DNA from: Robertkochia flava
GTDB taxonomy: Bacteria; Bacteroidota; Bacteroidia; Flavobacteriales; Flavobacteriaceae
Reading direction: 5' to 3'
DNA: 64,000 nucleotides
NCBI RefSeq assembly: GCF_020166515.1
Contig: NZ_JAINZT010000008.1
Span: 1-64,000, forward strand
Below the pieces are notes generated by a model. It ran no database searches. It was not told the origin of the DNA and saw only the letters and a program-made list of their open reading frames with translations. Positions 44,113-53,336 of the stretch are shown here, one piece after another. The position numbers were made by a program, and so were the translations under genes. The number at the start of each line of letters is the position of its first letter. The stretch's first letter is position 1.

Positions 44113-45645
44113 TTATTTCTTTTTTTTTACTTCATATAAGTCGATTCTTCTGTCTTTTAGAGTTTTCACACTACCGTGTTCATGGAGTTCCCGGAGCAGG
44201 TCCACATCGACATCCACAATAAGGGTCATCTCAGTATTTGGGGTGGCTTCTGCCTTCACTCCATTGGTCGGGAATGCAAAGTCTGAGGGGGTAAATACGG
44301 CGGCCTGGGCAAACTGAATATCCATATTGCTTACTTTAGGCAGGTTTCCTACACATCCTGCAATGGCTACATAACATTCGTTCTCGATAGCTCTGGCCTG
44401 GGCACAGTGTTTCACTCTGGTGTACCCGTTCTGGGTGTCAGTGAGGAAGGGCACAAACAGAATTTGCATGCCCTGGTCTGCAAGTAAGCGGGGGAGTTCC
44501 GGGAATTCCACATCGTAACAGATCACAATTCCAATTTTCCCGCAGTCGGTATCGAAGGTTTTAATGAGGTCTCCACCGCTCATTCCCCAGGTCGACACCT
44601 CATTTGGGGTGATATGGATCTTGGTGTACATTTCTGAACTACCGTCGCGTTTGCACAGGAATCCGACGTTAAGCAATTTGCCATTTTCGAGATATGGCAT
44701 GCTACCCGTAATGATGTTGATGTTATAGGAAATTGCGAATTCCTGGAATTTCTTGCGTACAGGGTCGGCAAATTTAGCAAGTTCCCTGATCGCATCGGCC
44801 TCGTTAAGGTGATTGTAGTCGGCCATTAGTGGAGCTGTGAACAATTCCGGAAACAACGCAAAATCACTTTCGTATCCGGAAACAGCGTCAATAAAGAATT
44901 CCGCCTGTTCAAACAGGGCCTCCAGGTTAGATAAAGAACGCATCTGCCATTGTATGAGTCCCAGGCGCACTACAGATTTCCTGGTGTTGATGAGTTTAGG
45001 GCGTGGATCGTAATAAATGTTATTCCATTCCATAAGCACCGCAAATTCCTTGGAGCGTTTATCTCCTTCCAGGTAATTTTTCATCACCTTCCTAACGTGG
45101 AAATCATTGCTGAGCTGGAAAGCAAGTACAGGGTCAAACAGTTCCTTAAGACGTACCTTTTCGATGTATTCCTTTGGGGTGATCTGATCGGCCACTTTAC
45201 TGTAATTAGGAATCCTTCCCGCGAACATGATTCCCTTGAGATTTAACTGCTCGCAGAGTTCTTTACGCTGGTCATAGAGCCTTCTGCCCAGTCTTAACCC
45301 GCGATAACTGGGATGGATAAATACATCGATCCCGTAAAGGATATTCCCCTTGGGGTCGTGAGTGGAAAAGGTGTAATTTCCGGTGATCTCTTCGTAGGTG
45401 TGGTTCTCATCAATATCCTTTTCATCGATAACCAGGGAGAGCGCAGATCCCACTACTTTACCATCCGCAACCACGACGAGCTGACCGTCGGGAAAGAGAT
45501 GAAGCAGTTTTTCTATATGATGCTCCTTCCAGTACATATTCTCCATTTCGGGATAGGCTTCTATCATAGATCGTTTCAGTTCCAGGTAATCATCAATCTG
45601 AAGGTTTCGTAATTCTATTTTTTTCACGGAGTTCATTGAATTCAT
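44113..45645 (-). CDS. GNAT acetyltransferase-carbon-nitrogen hydrolase fusion
   Basis: This 510-residue fusion has an N-terminal GNAT domain (about 1-200, with acetyl-CoA loop HPSYRGLRLGRRLYDQRKE) and a C-terminal nitrilase-family amidase (about 225-510) with the catalytic Glu in LFPELFTAP, Lys in TKIHITPNE and the nucleophile Cys in IVICYDVEFPE. Such fusions are widespread and may acylate and hydrolyse linked amides; the substrate is unknown. A second Met at 45636 is an alternative start. Confidence 0.9.
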   Translation of the reverse strand: MNSMNSVKKIELRNLQIDDYLELKRSMIEAYPEMENMYWKEHHIEKLLHLFPDGQLVVVADGKVVGSALSLVIDEKDIDENHTYEEITGNYTFSTHDPKGNILYGIDVFIHPSYRGLRLGRRLYDQRKELCEQLNLKGIMFAGRIPNYSKVADQITPKEYIEKVRLKELFDPVLAFQLSNDFHVRKVMKNYLEGDKRSKEFAVLMEWNNIYYDPRPKLINTRKSVVRLGLIQWQMRSLSNLEALFEQAEFFIDAVSGYESDFALFPELFTAPLMADYNHLNEADAIRELAKFADPVRKKFQEFAISYNINIITGSMPYLENGKLLNVGFLCKRDGSSEMYTKIHITPNEVSTWGMSGGDLIKTFDTDCGKIGIVICYDVEFPELPRLLADQGMQILFVPFLTDTQNGYTRVKHCAQARAIENECYVAIAGCVGNLPKVSNMDIQFAQAAVFTPSDFAFPTNGVKAEATPNTEMTLIVDVDVDLLRELHEHGSVKTLKDRRIDLYEVKKKK

Positions 45646-45726
45646 AAGCTATCGTTCTATTCGTTTACAAACGTTTACATGCACTTTTAAACGAAAGTAA
45701 TCATGTAAGGACCGGAAATAATTTCC

Positions 45727-45757
45727 AGGTGGTCGCACCTTTGACAGGAGCATCTAT
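45727..45757 (+). promoter_or_regulatory. two small hairpins in the ssb leader
   Basis: AGGTG-GTCG-CACCT (45727-45740) and GAGCA-TCTAT-TGCTC (about 45748-45762) lie in tandem before ssb. Neither has a T-run. They could be regulatory, but each stem is only 5 bp. Confidence 0.3.
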
Positions 45758-45810
45758 TGCTCTCGAATTTACAAATTATAGATAAGTATTAACCTTTAAA
45801 CAATTGAATT

Positions 45811-46146
45811 ATGAATGCCTTAAGAAACAAAGTGCAATTGATCGGAAATCTCGGGAACGACCCTGAGATCATTGAAATGGAAAGCGGCAGAAAACTTGCC
45901 AGGTTCTCCCTTGCTACCAACGAAACATACAAGTCTGCTTCGGGAGATCTCGTAAAAGATACGCAGTGGCACATGGTCGTGGCCTGGGGGAAGCTCGCCG
46001 AGATCATAGAAAAATATGTAAAGAAGGGCAGTGAGGTGGCCCTGGAAGGTAAACTAACCACCCGGGCCTATGAAGATAAACAAGGTACAAAGCGGTATGT
46101 TACGGAGGTGAATTGCAGCGAACTGCTTATGCTTGGTAGTAAGTGA
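45811..46146 (+). CDS. ssb: single-stranded DNA-binding protein
   Basis: This 111-residue OB-fold protein has the SSB core (NKVQLIGNLGNDPEI, ARFSLATNE, DTQWHMVVAWGKLAE, VALEGKLTTR) but lacks the long Gly-rich, acidic C-terminal tail of E. coli SSB. Short SSB forms like this occur as second copies in Bacteroidota, so the main ssb may lie elsewhere. It is monocistronic with a terminator. Confidence 0.92.
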   Translation: MNALRNKVQLIGNLGNDPEIIEMESGRKLARFSLATNETYKSASGDLVKDTQWHMVVAWGKLAEIIEKYVKKGSEVALEGKLTTRAYEDKQGTKRYVTEVNCSELLMLGSK

Positions 46147-46154
46147 GTTGGGTT

Positions 46155-46207
46155 GGAAAGGTCCTCGCTGCCCTTATTTAAAAGGGTCGGGGATCTTTCC
46201 TTTTTAT
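46155..46207 (+). terminator. terminator of ssb
   Basis: GGAAAGGTCC pairs with GGATCTTTCC, with an inner CCTT/AAGG stem, followed by TTTTTATT. Confidence 0.75.
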
Positions 46208-46302
46208 TCCGGTATCGGGGTTGAAAAATAACCGGGGACAACTCATAAAGTGTTGTAAATCAGTCGCTAAAGATGTAAATTGGCCGGAAATATGAAAAAG
46301 TT

Positions 46303-47067
46303 ATGAGGAATATTGGGTTGCTACTTTCGTTCTTAGTTTCTTTTGGATTTGCTTTTGCGCAACATGGAGCAGGTAATGTGAATGATATCAGGGATATGCG
46401 TGCGGGTTCGGCAGAAGAGGAACTGGAACGCATGGGGTATGATCTATCGAGTGTAGACAAGACGTCCACCGGAATTTACCAGTATTGGTACAACAGCAGG
46501 TTGGGGCGTTGTGTGCAATCTACGATCTATAATGGCCGTGTGGTCCATGTCAAAGCTGTGGAAGAAGGCAAATGTGGTCAGGGATATGACGAGGGGAGGC
46601 GTGAACTCAACATGACTTCCATGCGGGGGATGAATGAGGTGCATGTAAGCAGCAGGTTACAACGTGAAGGATACCGGGTTGTAAGCACAGATGGCAAGGG
46701 AGCAGGACGGGTAGATATGTATTGGTATAACTCCAGGACCAGGCAATGCCTGAGGATGGAGGTCGATGACGATGTTGTAAGGGATGTTCGTTATACCAGC
46801 ACTTCTTACTGTACCAATGCAGGGAATCGACCGGAGGAATCATACAGCAAGGGTAGTGGACGTACCAGTCTGGACTTCCTGCAGGGCTGGGGTGCTATAA
46901 AGGCGTATGACCGGTTGGCCGATGAAGGGTTTCGGGAGACGAAGAACCATAAGGACGGGGGGAAGACGTATCGGGTTTGGTATAACTCCCGGACCGGAGA
47001 ATGTGTGAAAACTTTGAGTCAGAAGGAAAAGATCACTGAGATCATTCTATCCAACCGTTGCGATTAA
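46303..47067 (+). CDS. exported protein with three YWYNSR repeats
   Basis: This 254-residue protein has a signal peptide (cleavage near AFAQ, residue 20) and three repeats of about 65 residues. Each has a helix (ELERMGY, RLQREGY, RLADEGF), a WYNSR motif (62-66, 141-145, 226-230) with a Cys 4 residues after (C70, C149, C234), and a second Cys about 20 residues further (C91, C170, C253) that could form one disulfide per repeat. I do not recognise the family or function. It is monocistronic with a strong terminator. Confidence 0.82.
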   Translation: MRNIGLLLSFLVSFGFAFAQHGAGNVNDIRDMRAGSAEEELERMGYDLSSVDKTSTGIYQYWYNSRLGRCVQSTIYNGRVVHVKAVEEGKCGQGYDEGRRELNMTSMRGMNEVHVSSRLQREGYRVVSTDGKGAGRVDMYWYNSRTRQCLRMEVDDDVVRDVRYTSTSYCTNAGNRPEESYSKGSGRTSLDFLQGWGAIKAYDRLADEGFRETKNHKDGGKTYRVWYNSRTGECVKTLSQKEKITEIILSNRCD

Positions 47068-47109
47068 CCGGAGTCAGACCGGAGAAATGGATCAGTATCA
47101 GTATGCAAT

Positions 47110-47139
47110 AAAAATGCCCGGGATATCCCGGGCATTTTT
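47110..47139 (+). terminator. terminator downstream of the repeat protein, bidirectional
   Basis: AAAAATGCCCGGG and CCCGGGCATTTTT form a near-perfect palindrome. It may also end the small gene at 47149-47331 on the minus strand. Confidence 0.92.
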
Positions 47140-47148
47140 ATGCTGTAT

Positions 47149-47331
47149 TTACGCAACTTTTTTCAGTAAATCAAAACAGGGACAACGCTTGCAGCGTTTG
47201 CTTTCCGATTTTTTATACTTTTTGCAGCACTTTGTCTTCAGGGGTTTAGACACGTCGCCTTCCTGAAGCTTTTTAAGCTTTTTTGCCTGCTTTTTCTCTG
47301 CCTTCTTCTCCTTATCTTTCTTCTTGCCCAA
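47149..47331 (-). CDS. small basic Cys-rich protein
   Basis: This 60-residue protein has a highly basic N-terminal half (Lys with a few Glu) and a C-terminal Cys cluster (C35, C36, C47, C50, C52: KTKCCKKY...RCKRCPCFDL) that could bind zinc or iron. It is backed by a perfect -7 box (47354-47361) and a shared terminator, so I regard it as real. I do not recognise a function. It might bind nucleic acid. Confidence 0.65.
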   Translation of the reverse strand: MGKKKDKEKKAEKKQAKKLKKLQEGDVSKPLKTKCCKKYKKSESKRCKRCPCFDLLKKVA

Positions 47332-47353
47332 GGTCTCAGGATTTTAATCCCGG

Positions 47354-47361
47354 CAAAGATA
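47354..47361 (-). promoter_or_regulatory. -7 box (TATCTTTG) of the small Cys-rich gene
   Basis: A perfect TAnnTTTG, about 20 nt upstream of the ATG at 47331. Confidence 0.5.
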
Positions 47362-47405
47362 TTTATTTTTATTGAATCTAAATAAGAATTTAACAGTTCT
47401 GTTTA

Positions 47406-47924
47406 TCAGGCATCCGGAGGGGTCACAGAACTATTAATGGTAAGTTGTTGTACATCCCGGTCAAAGAGGTATAAGCCTCCCTTATCGTCACCGATCATAT
47501 TGATCTTATCGAGGATGGTTCTGGCCATGGCTTCCTCTTCGATCTGTTCTGCCACATACCACTGGAGGAAATTATGGGTCGAAAAGTCTTTTTCATCAAG
47601 GGTGATCTCTACCAGCTTATTGATGCATTCCGAAACGAAGATCTCGTGTTCGTAAAGTTTTTTGAACATTTCCTTGAAGGAGTTGAACGTCACGTTTGGC
47701 GCTTTCAGTGCCGATACCTGTGCATGTCCGCCCCGTTCATTGATAAATTTAATGAGCTTAAGCATGTGCTCGCGTTCCTCGTCAGACTGGGCATACATGA
47801 ATTTGGCAATACCGTCGAGTCCCTTCACCTCTGCCCAACACGCCATAGCGAGATAGACCTGTGATGATTCGGCTTCTACCCGGACCTGCTCGTTCAATGC
47901 TTTTTCTATGGATTTTTTTAACAT
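47406..47924 (-). CDS. ftn: ferritin (FtnA type)
   Basis: This 172-residue ferritin forms an iron-storage cage. The ferroxidase ligands are visible in RVEAESSQVYLAM (Glu), SDEEREHMLKLIKFINERG (Glu and His) and VAEQIEEEAMARTILDKI. It lacks the Met of heme-binding bacterioferritin, so it is the non-heme type. It is monocistronic. Confidence 0.94.
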   Translation of the reverse strand: MLKKSIEKALNEQVRVEAESSQVYLAMACWAEVKGLDGIAKFMYAQSDEEREHMLKLIKFINERGGHAQVSALKAPNVTFNSFKEMFKKLYEHEIFVSECINKLVEITLDEKDFSTHNFLQWYVAEQIEEEAMARTILDKINMIGDDKGGLYLFDRDVQQLTINSSVTPPDA

Positions 47925-47982
47925 GATATTCGATTTTAGGTAAATGTAAGGAATTAGCTGAAAATAAGGGTGCTATCCCTCT

Positions 47983-50118
47983 TTAATTGCCTTCCCTGAA
48001 ATTCATGGAGAGCTGTATCCTTTTGCGATCCAGGTCTATGGATTCTACCCTCACCCTCACATGTTCGTGCAAACTAACCACCTCGTTCACATCCGATACA
48101 AATCCGTCTTTAAGTTTTGAGATATGCACAAGGCCGCTTTCCTTTATGCCGATATCAACAAAACATCCGAAATTGGTGATGTTGTTTACAATTCCCGGAA
48201 GTATTTCTCCGGTTTTGAGGTCGTTGATGGTTTTAATATGGGGGGCAAATTCAAATACTTTTGCCTTCTCTCTCGGGTCGAGTCCGGGTTTTTCCAATTC
48301 TTTTAAAATATCTTCCAGGGTTGGCATTCCCACGTCCTTACTGACATATTTTTCAGGGCTGATCCTGATGATGGCTTCCCGGTTGCCGATAAGTTTATTT
48401 ACCTCCATCTTCATGTCTTTCGCCATATCCTGTACCAGCTTATAGCGTTCCGGATGTACAGCAGAATTGTCCAGGGGATGATCGCCCTGTTTTACCCTCA
48501 GGAAGGCGGCACTTTGTTCGAAAGCCTTTTCTCCCAGACGTTTTACCTCTTTTAATTGTTTCCTGTTGGTAAACTTCCCATTCTCCTTTCTCCATTCCAC
48601 AATGTTGGCGGCCAGGGCAGGCCCTATTCCTGAAACATAGGAGAGCAGCGATTCGCTTGCTGTATTCAGGTTGACCCCGACCTTATTTACACAGCTGCTC
48701 ACTACCAGGTCCAGCTCTTCCTTTAGTTTGTTCTGGTCTACATCGTGCTGGTATTGTCCGACGCCTATCGATTTCGGGTCGATCTTCACCAATTCTGCCA
48801 GGGGATCGGCCAGGCGGCGACCAATAGATACTGCACCTCTAACGGTAACATCATAGTTCGGAAACTCCTGGCGAGCGATCGGAGAGGCCGAATACACCGA
48901 GGCTCCGGCTTCATTAACCACAAACACCTGCAGGTCTCTGTCAAACCGGACTCTTTTAACCAGGGCCTCTGTTTCCCGGGATGCAGTTCCGTTACCTATG
49001 GCAATGGCTTCAATTTTATAAGCATTTACCAGGGTACTCAGTTTTTTTATGGCCTCCCTGTCTTTTTTCTGGGGCGGATGGGGAAAGATGGTTTCATTGT
49101 GAAGAAGTTCACCCCCCTCTCCAAGGCAGACCAGTTTGCAGCCGGTGCGGAATCCGGGATCCAGGGCCAGGATGCGTTTCTCACCCAGGGGTGCGCCTAA
49201 GAGCAACTGCCTGAGATTTTTTGCAAACACCTCAATAGCCGTGGCTTCGGCCTTTGAGCGAAAGGCGCTTAAGGCCTCGTTCGATAGAGAAGGTGCCAGT
49301 AGTCGTTTAAAGGCATCTTTCGCCGCCAGCTCCAATTGTACAGCACATGCGTTATTGCTCCTGATGATCCGGGTGTTGATATAATCCAGGGCGCGGTCTT
49401 CATCTATGTTGATGTTGATCCGGATATACCCTTCATTGGATGCCCTGAGGATGGCGAGCAAACGGTGAGACGGGCAGCGATGCAGCGCCTCTGTCCAGTC
49501 AAAATAATCCCGGTATTTCTGTGCCTCTTCTTCTTCACTTTTAGTCTTGACCACCTTGCAGCTCAATTCGGCATGGCGCTCGTAAGACCGTCTGAGATGG
49601 TTCCTGATGTCGAGTCGTTCATTGATCCACTCTGCTATAATATGCCTGGCGCCCTCCAGGGCTTCTTCGGCAGAAGCCACTTCCTTATTGGTGAAGCCGG
49701 AGGCCCTGTCTTCGAGATCCCGGGCGTTCTGCGCCATAATGATCCTGGCAAGGGGTTCCAAACCGCGGGCTCTGGCCTTGTCGGCCTTGGTAGTCCTTGT
49801 TTTTTTATAGGGAAGATACAGGTCCTCAAGTACGGTAAGTTGTTCTGCCTGGAGAATCCGGGCCTCCAGGTCATTGGTTAACACCTCCTGCTCCCTGAGG
49901 GTATTTAAAATGGATGCCCTGCGCTTTTCTAATTCCAGGAATTCCTTTTGGTATTTGCTGATATTTTCGATCTGGGTCTCATCCAGATTGCCAGTCATCT
50001 CCTTCCGGTAACGGGAAATGAAAGGAATGGTGCATCCCTCGTCGAATAGCCGAAGGGTATTTTCAATGGCTGAAGTGTTCAGGTTCAGTCGCTGTGTAAT
50101 ATAATGAGTGGCAGTCAT
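47983..50118 (-). CDS. tex: Tex-family RNA-binding transcription accessory protein
   Basis: This 711-residue protein has the Tex layout: N-terminal helical region, a YqgF/RNase-H-like domain with LALDPGFRTGCKLV, two helix-hairpin-helix motifs (VSGIGPALAANIVEW) and a C-terminal S1 domain (GIVNNITNFGCFVDIG). It binds nucleic acid and is linked to transcription and stress tolerance. It is the full family length. Confidence 0.95.
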   Translation of the reverse strand: MTATHYITQRLNLNTSAIENTLRLFDEGCTIPFISRYRKEMTGNLDETQIENISKYQKEFLELEKRRASILNTLREQEVLTNDLEARILQAEQLTVLEDLYLPYKKTRTTKADKARARGLEPLARIIMAQNARDLEDRASGFTNKEVASAEEALEGARHIIAEWINERLDIRNHLRRSYERHAELSCKVVKTKSEEEEAQKYRDYFDWTEALHRCPSHRLLAILRASNEGYIRININIDEDRALDYINTRIIRSNNACAVQLELAAKDAFKRLLAPSLSNEALSAFRSKAEATAIEVFAKNLRQLLLGAPLGEKRILALDPGFRTGCKLVCLGEGGELLHNETIFPHPPQKKDREAIKKLSTLVNAYKIEAIAIGNGTASRETEALVKRVRFDRDLQVFVVNEAGASVYSASPIARQEFPNYDVTVRGAVSIGRRLADPLAELVKIDPKSIGVGQYQHDVDQNKLKEELDLVVSSCVNKVGVNLNTASESLLSYVSGIGPALAANIVEWRKENGKFTNRKQLKEVKRLGEKAFEQSAAFLRVKQGDHPLDNSAVHPERYKLVQDMAKDMKMEVNKLIGNREAIIRISPEKYVSKDVGMPTLEDILKELEKPGLDPREKAKVFEFAPHIKTINDLKTGEILPGIVNNITNFGCFVDIGIKESGLVHISKLKDGFVSDVNEVVSLHEHVRVRVESIDLDRKRIQLSMNFREGN

Positions 50119-50173
50119 GATCTCAATTTTGTGGAAGGCAAGTTAAAAAAAACAGGAGGTTGTTACTCTTCAC

Positions 50174-51082
50174 TCAGAAATATATTTCCTGCGCCAATCG
50201 GTAGGTGTTGGCATGGGCCTCGATAATGGTGCGAAGATCGGGAGAATATCCTCCTCCCATGCTGCATTGCAAAGGGATGCCTTTCCGGTAACATGTTTGA
50301 AAGACAAATGCATCCCGCTCCCTGCACCCCTGAAGACTCAGTCCTAGCTTTCCGAGCTTGTCTGAAGCGATGATATCCACCCCGGAGAGGTAAAATATAA
50401 AGTCCGGGTGCTGGTCTTCGATCAATCCCGGCAGGGTGTCCCTCAGAATATTCAGGTATTCGGTATCTCCGGTTTTATCATCGAGTGCAATGTCGAGATC
50501 ACTCTGCTCTTTCTTAAAGGGGTAATTGTTTTTTCCGTGGATGGAAAAGGTGAAAACACTGGGGTCATCCTGAAAAATTTCGGCAGTTCCGTTTCCCTGG
50601 TGCACATCGAGATCGACGATCAGGATCTTTGCGGCCTTTCCCGATTTCTGGAGGTAGCGGGCGCCAATGGCCTGGTCGTTGAGCAGGCAAAAGGCTTCCC
50701 CTTTCCCGGTATATGCGTGGTGGGTACCACCGGCGATGTTCATGGCCACGCCAGTTGTCAGGGCATGGTCGCAGCCCGTGATCGTGCCCTGTGCAATGAT
50801 GACTTCCCGTTTCACAAGTGCTTCAGAGAGCGGGAACCCGATCCGGCGAACCGCCCTGCTGTCAAGAGACAAGGTCTTCAGTTGTTCGTAATATTCCCGG
50901 GTGTGTACCTCGAGGATATGCCGGTCTTCCGGAATCCCCGGTTGAAAGAAATTCTCAGGTTCGCAGGTGCCCTCATAGAGCAACTGCCGGGGCAGAAGTT
51001 CGTATTTAAGCATCGGAAAACGATGACCTTCCGGCAATGGGTGTTTGTAAATAGGATGATAGGCAACCTTGAGCAAACTCAT
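50174..51082 (-). CDS. histone-deacetylase-family hydrolase
   Basis: This 302-residue protein has the arginase/deacetylase fold of the HDAC family: GGTHHAYTGKGEAFC (the paired catalytic His), DLDVHQGNGT (zinc Asp and His), and YLSGVDIIASDKLGKLGLS (second zinc Asp). Bacterial members deacetylate small amides, polyamines or acetoin-related substrates, and the substrate here is unknown. It lies 55 nt upstream of (before) the tex start on the same strand and may be co-transcribed with it. Confidence 0.92.
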   Translation of the reverse strand: MSLLKVAYHPIYKHPLPEGHRFPMLKYELLPRQLLYEGTCEPENFFQPGIPEDRHILEVHTREYYEQLKTLSLDSRAVRRIGFPLSEALVKREVIIAQGTITGCDHALTTGVAMNIAGGTHHAYTGKGEAFCLLNDQAIGARYLQKSGKAAKILIVDLDVHQGNGTAEIFQDDPSVFTFSIHGKNNYPFKKEQSDLDIALDDKTGDTEYLNILRDTLPGLIEDQHPDFIFYLSGVDIIASDKLGKLGLSLQGCRERDAFVFQTCYRKGIPLQCSMGGGYSPDLRTIIEAHANTYRLAQEIYF

Positions 51083-51179
51083 TCCAATTTGGTTTCTACA
51101 CTTTCAAAAGGGATTGTGAATACTAAGATACCCCCGATACTTTATACAAAGACGGAGTTATAACAAAAAAGTGCGACAA

Positions 51180-51917
51180 CTACATGGACTGTTCTATAAA
51201 ACGGAATAGCTTCTCAATATCTTCCGGTGCATCGGTGTCGATATTGTTATCCCGGATAAATTGCTTCAGGCTGTTTTTCTGACTTCCGTCTGCAAGGTCT
51301 GTTAACGACCTTTTATTCATTTTTATGTAGGTGGCAGGTTGGCCGTTTTCAGAAATGTAATAGTTGTATTCATCTACGAACTGATCCGGAAAACCTGATT
51401 CAAAAGAAGTCCGGGCTTCCTTTCCCCGTTTGAAGATCTTTCGTTTTTGTAAATACACGGTATATTGAGGCCCCTGGTGAATAAGGCTCATATATCCGCT
51501 GTTTTTTTCATCCTTATCGTTAATGAAATCTTCGACATAGACAAAGAGTTCTCCGTTAAATTCAGCAGTGATCTCAGGGTCTTTGAGCAAAGCCTTTACC
51601 CCGGTGGCACTTAGTTCTTCCTTTACCTCGATCTCATCCCCGAAAGCGTTGTAACGGATGTAAAAATCCTTCGAAGTTTTTCCCTGGAAAGATACCTTTC
51701 CGGGCATAAAAACAGCCACGAAATAAGGGGATCCCTTCACCATTTTGAGGTCGATAAATTCTCCCCCTTCTTTGTAATATCCGGAGAAACTCTGACTTTG
51801 ATATGCTTTGTTCCAGTCGAACTGCTGGTAATCCCAGGAGCTTTTTTTAGTCTGAGCCTCGCCGGAAAGTGTCCAGGCCATTACGATAAGGAAGGTGAAA
51901 AGTGCTTGCGGTTTCAT
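51180..51917 (-). CDS. hypothetical exported protein
   Basis: This 245-residue protein has a signal peptide (cleavage near SGEAQ, residue 21) and a beta-rich middle (PYFVAVFMPGKVSFQGKT, GELFVYVEDFIND, YTVYLQKRKIF) followed by a helical C-terminal part (LKQFIRDNNID). I do not recognise the family. It is probably periplasmic and is monocistronic. Confidence 0.72.
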   Translation of the reverse strand: MKPQALFTFLIVMAWTLSGEAQTKKSSWDYQQFDWNKAYQSQSFSGYYKEGGEFIDLKMVKGSPYFVAVFMPGKVSFQGKTSKDFYIRYNAFGDEIEVKEELSATGVKALLKDPEITAEFNGELFVYVEDFINDKDEKNSGYMSLIHQGPQYTVYLQKRKIFKRGKEARTSFESGFPDQFVDEYNYYISENGQPATYIKMNKRSLTDLADGSQKNSLKQFIRDNNIDTDAPEDIEKLFRFIEQSM

Positions 51918-52131
51918 AAAGCTTTGAATTTGAAGGTAATTTCGTCATTTTTTGAAATTCATGAAAATTTTACAGGTATTTTATTTGGCTATTGCCTGTC
52001 AGGCCAGGCAGATAGGTCTCTTTTAGTTACGCCCTGCTTAGAAGCGCAGCAGGATTCAGGCATTCAACCCTGAAAAAGGAAAAGTAATGACGGGCAGTAT
52101 TTTTTTATAAACAGACAATGATTTTAAGTCG

Positions 52132-52161
52132 TTGATAGTCAGGTATAAAGCTATTATTTTG
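52132..52161 (+). promoter_or_regulatory. possible promoter of the alcohol dehydrogenase gene
   Basis: TTG (52132-52134), a 19-nt spacer and TTATTTTG (52154-52161) approximate the -33/-7 pattern with one mismatch. Confidence 0.4.
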
Positions 52162-52210
52162 CTACCTTCATCAAACTGAAAATATTGTTTAATGAATTAC
52201 ACAACCAAAG

Positions 52211-53254
52211 ATGTCAAATACAAAAGCCTATGCCGCATTCTCGGCTAAAGAAGCATTAAAACCCTATGAATTCGACAGGAGGGACCTCCATGAAGATGAT
52301 GTGAAAATCGAAATTGCCTATTGCGGGGTTTGTCATAGTGACATTCATTTTGCGCACAACGATTGGGGCATGACCCAATATCCCGTAGTACCCGGCCATG
52401 AGATCATTGGAAGGGTTACGGAGGTAGGCCCGGGAGTAACCCGTTTTAAGGAGGGAGACCTGGTCGGAGTTGGCTGTATGGTGGATTCCTGTGGGGAGTG
52501 CAGTTCCTGTAAAGAGGACGAAGAGCAGTTTTGTGAAAAGGGTATGGTGATGACCTACGGAAGTCCCGATCCGGTAATGGGTGGTGTTACCCACGGGGGC
52601 TATTCTACCCAGATCGTGGTAAAGGATCCCTTTGTTTTAAAGGTGTCAGAAAACCTGGACACCAAGGCGGTAGCACCGTTACTCTGTGCCGGAATCACTA
52701 CGTATTCGCCCCTGAGCCAGTGGAAGGTAGGAAAGGGACAAAAGGTGGGTATTATTGGACTTGGCGGTCTCGGACATATGGGTGTTAAATTTGCTGCGGC
52801 CATGGGAGCAGATGTAGTTATGATAACCACCTCTCCGGAAAAGGGAGATGATGCCAGACGCCTTGGTGCAAATGACGTGTTGGTTTCCAAGGATCCGGAG
52901 CAGATGAAGGCCCATGAAGGCACCTTTGATTTTTTACTGAATACGGTTCCGGTGGCACATGATATCAACCCGTATATCCCTTTGCTGAAAAACAACAAAA
53001 CCATGGTTCTGGTGGGGGCAACCCCGGTAGATCTCCACAGCATGGGTCTTATTTTCGGTCGGAAGCATATTTCCGGATCCCTGATCGGAGGGATAAAGGA
53101 AACACAGGAAATGCTTGATTTCTGTGCGAAACACAATATCGTTTCCGATGTGGAGATGATTCCCATCCAGGATATTAATACGGCCTATGACCGGGTGATG
53201 AAGTCGGATGTGAAATACCGTTTTGTGATCGATATGAGTTCGCTTAAATCCTGA
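52211..53254 (+). CDS. zinc-dependent NAD(P) alcohol dehydrogenase (YahK/CAD type)
   Basis: This 347-residue medium-chain dehydrogenase has the catalytic-zinc Cys (CGVCHSDIH), GHEIIGRV, the structural-zinc CGECSSCKEDEEQFC set and the nucleotide loop GLGGLGHMGVK. The last resembles the NADP-dependent CAD/YahK group that reduces aldehydes. It is monocistronic and ends in a strong terminator shared with the convergent DsbA-like gene. Confidence 0.93.
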   Translation: MSNTKAYAAFSAKEALKPYEFDRRDLHEDDVKIEIAYCGVCHSDIHFAHNDWGMTQYPVVPGHEIIGRVTEVGPGVTRFKEGDLVGVGCMVDSCGECSSCKEDEEQFCEKGMVMTYGSPDPVMGGVTHGGYSTQIVVKDPFVLKVSENLDTKAVAPLLCAGITTYSPLSQWKVGKGQKVGIIGLGGLGHMGVKFAAAMGADVVMITTSPEKGDDARRLGANDVLVSKDPEQMKAHEGTFDFLLNTVPVAHDINPYIPLLKNNKTMVLVGATPVDLHSMGLIFGRKHISGSLIGGIKETQEMLDFCAKHNIVSDVEMIPIQDINTAYDRVMKSDVKYRFVIDMSSLKS

Positions 53255-53291
53255 GCTTTATTGGTAGAATCCACAGGTAATTAAAAATCAA

Positions 53292-53328
53292 TAGCCCCGT
53301 CAGAATTGTTTGACGGGGCTTTTTTTTG
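53292..53328 (+). terminator. bidirectional terminator between ADH and FrnE genes
   Basis: AGCCCCGTCA pairs with TGACGGGGCT, followed by eight T residues. The minus-strand gene ends 9 nt further. Confidence 0.92.
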
Positions 53329-53336
53329 GTATTTGG

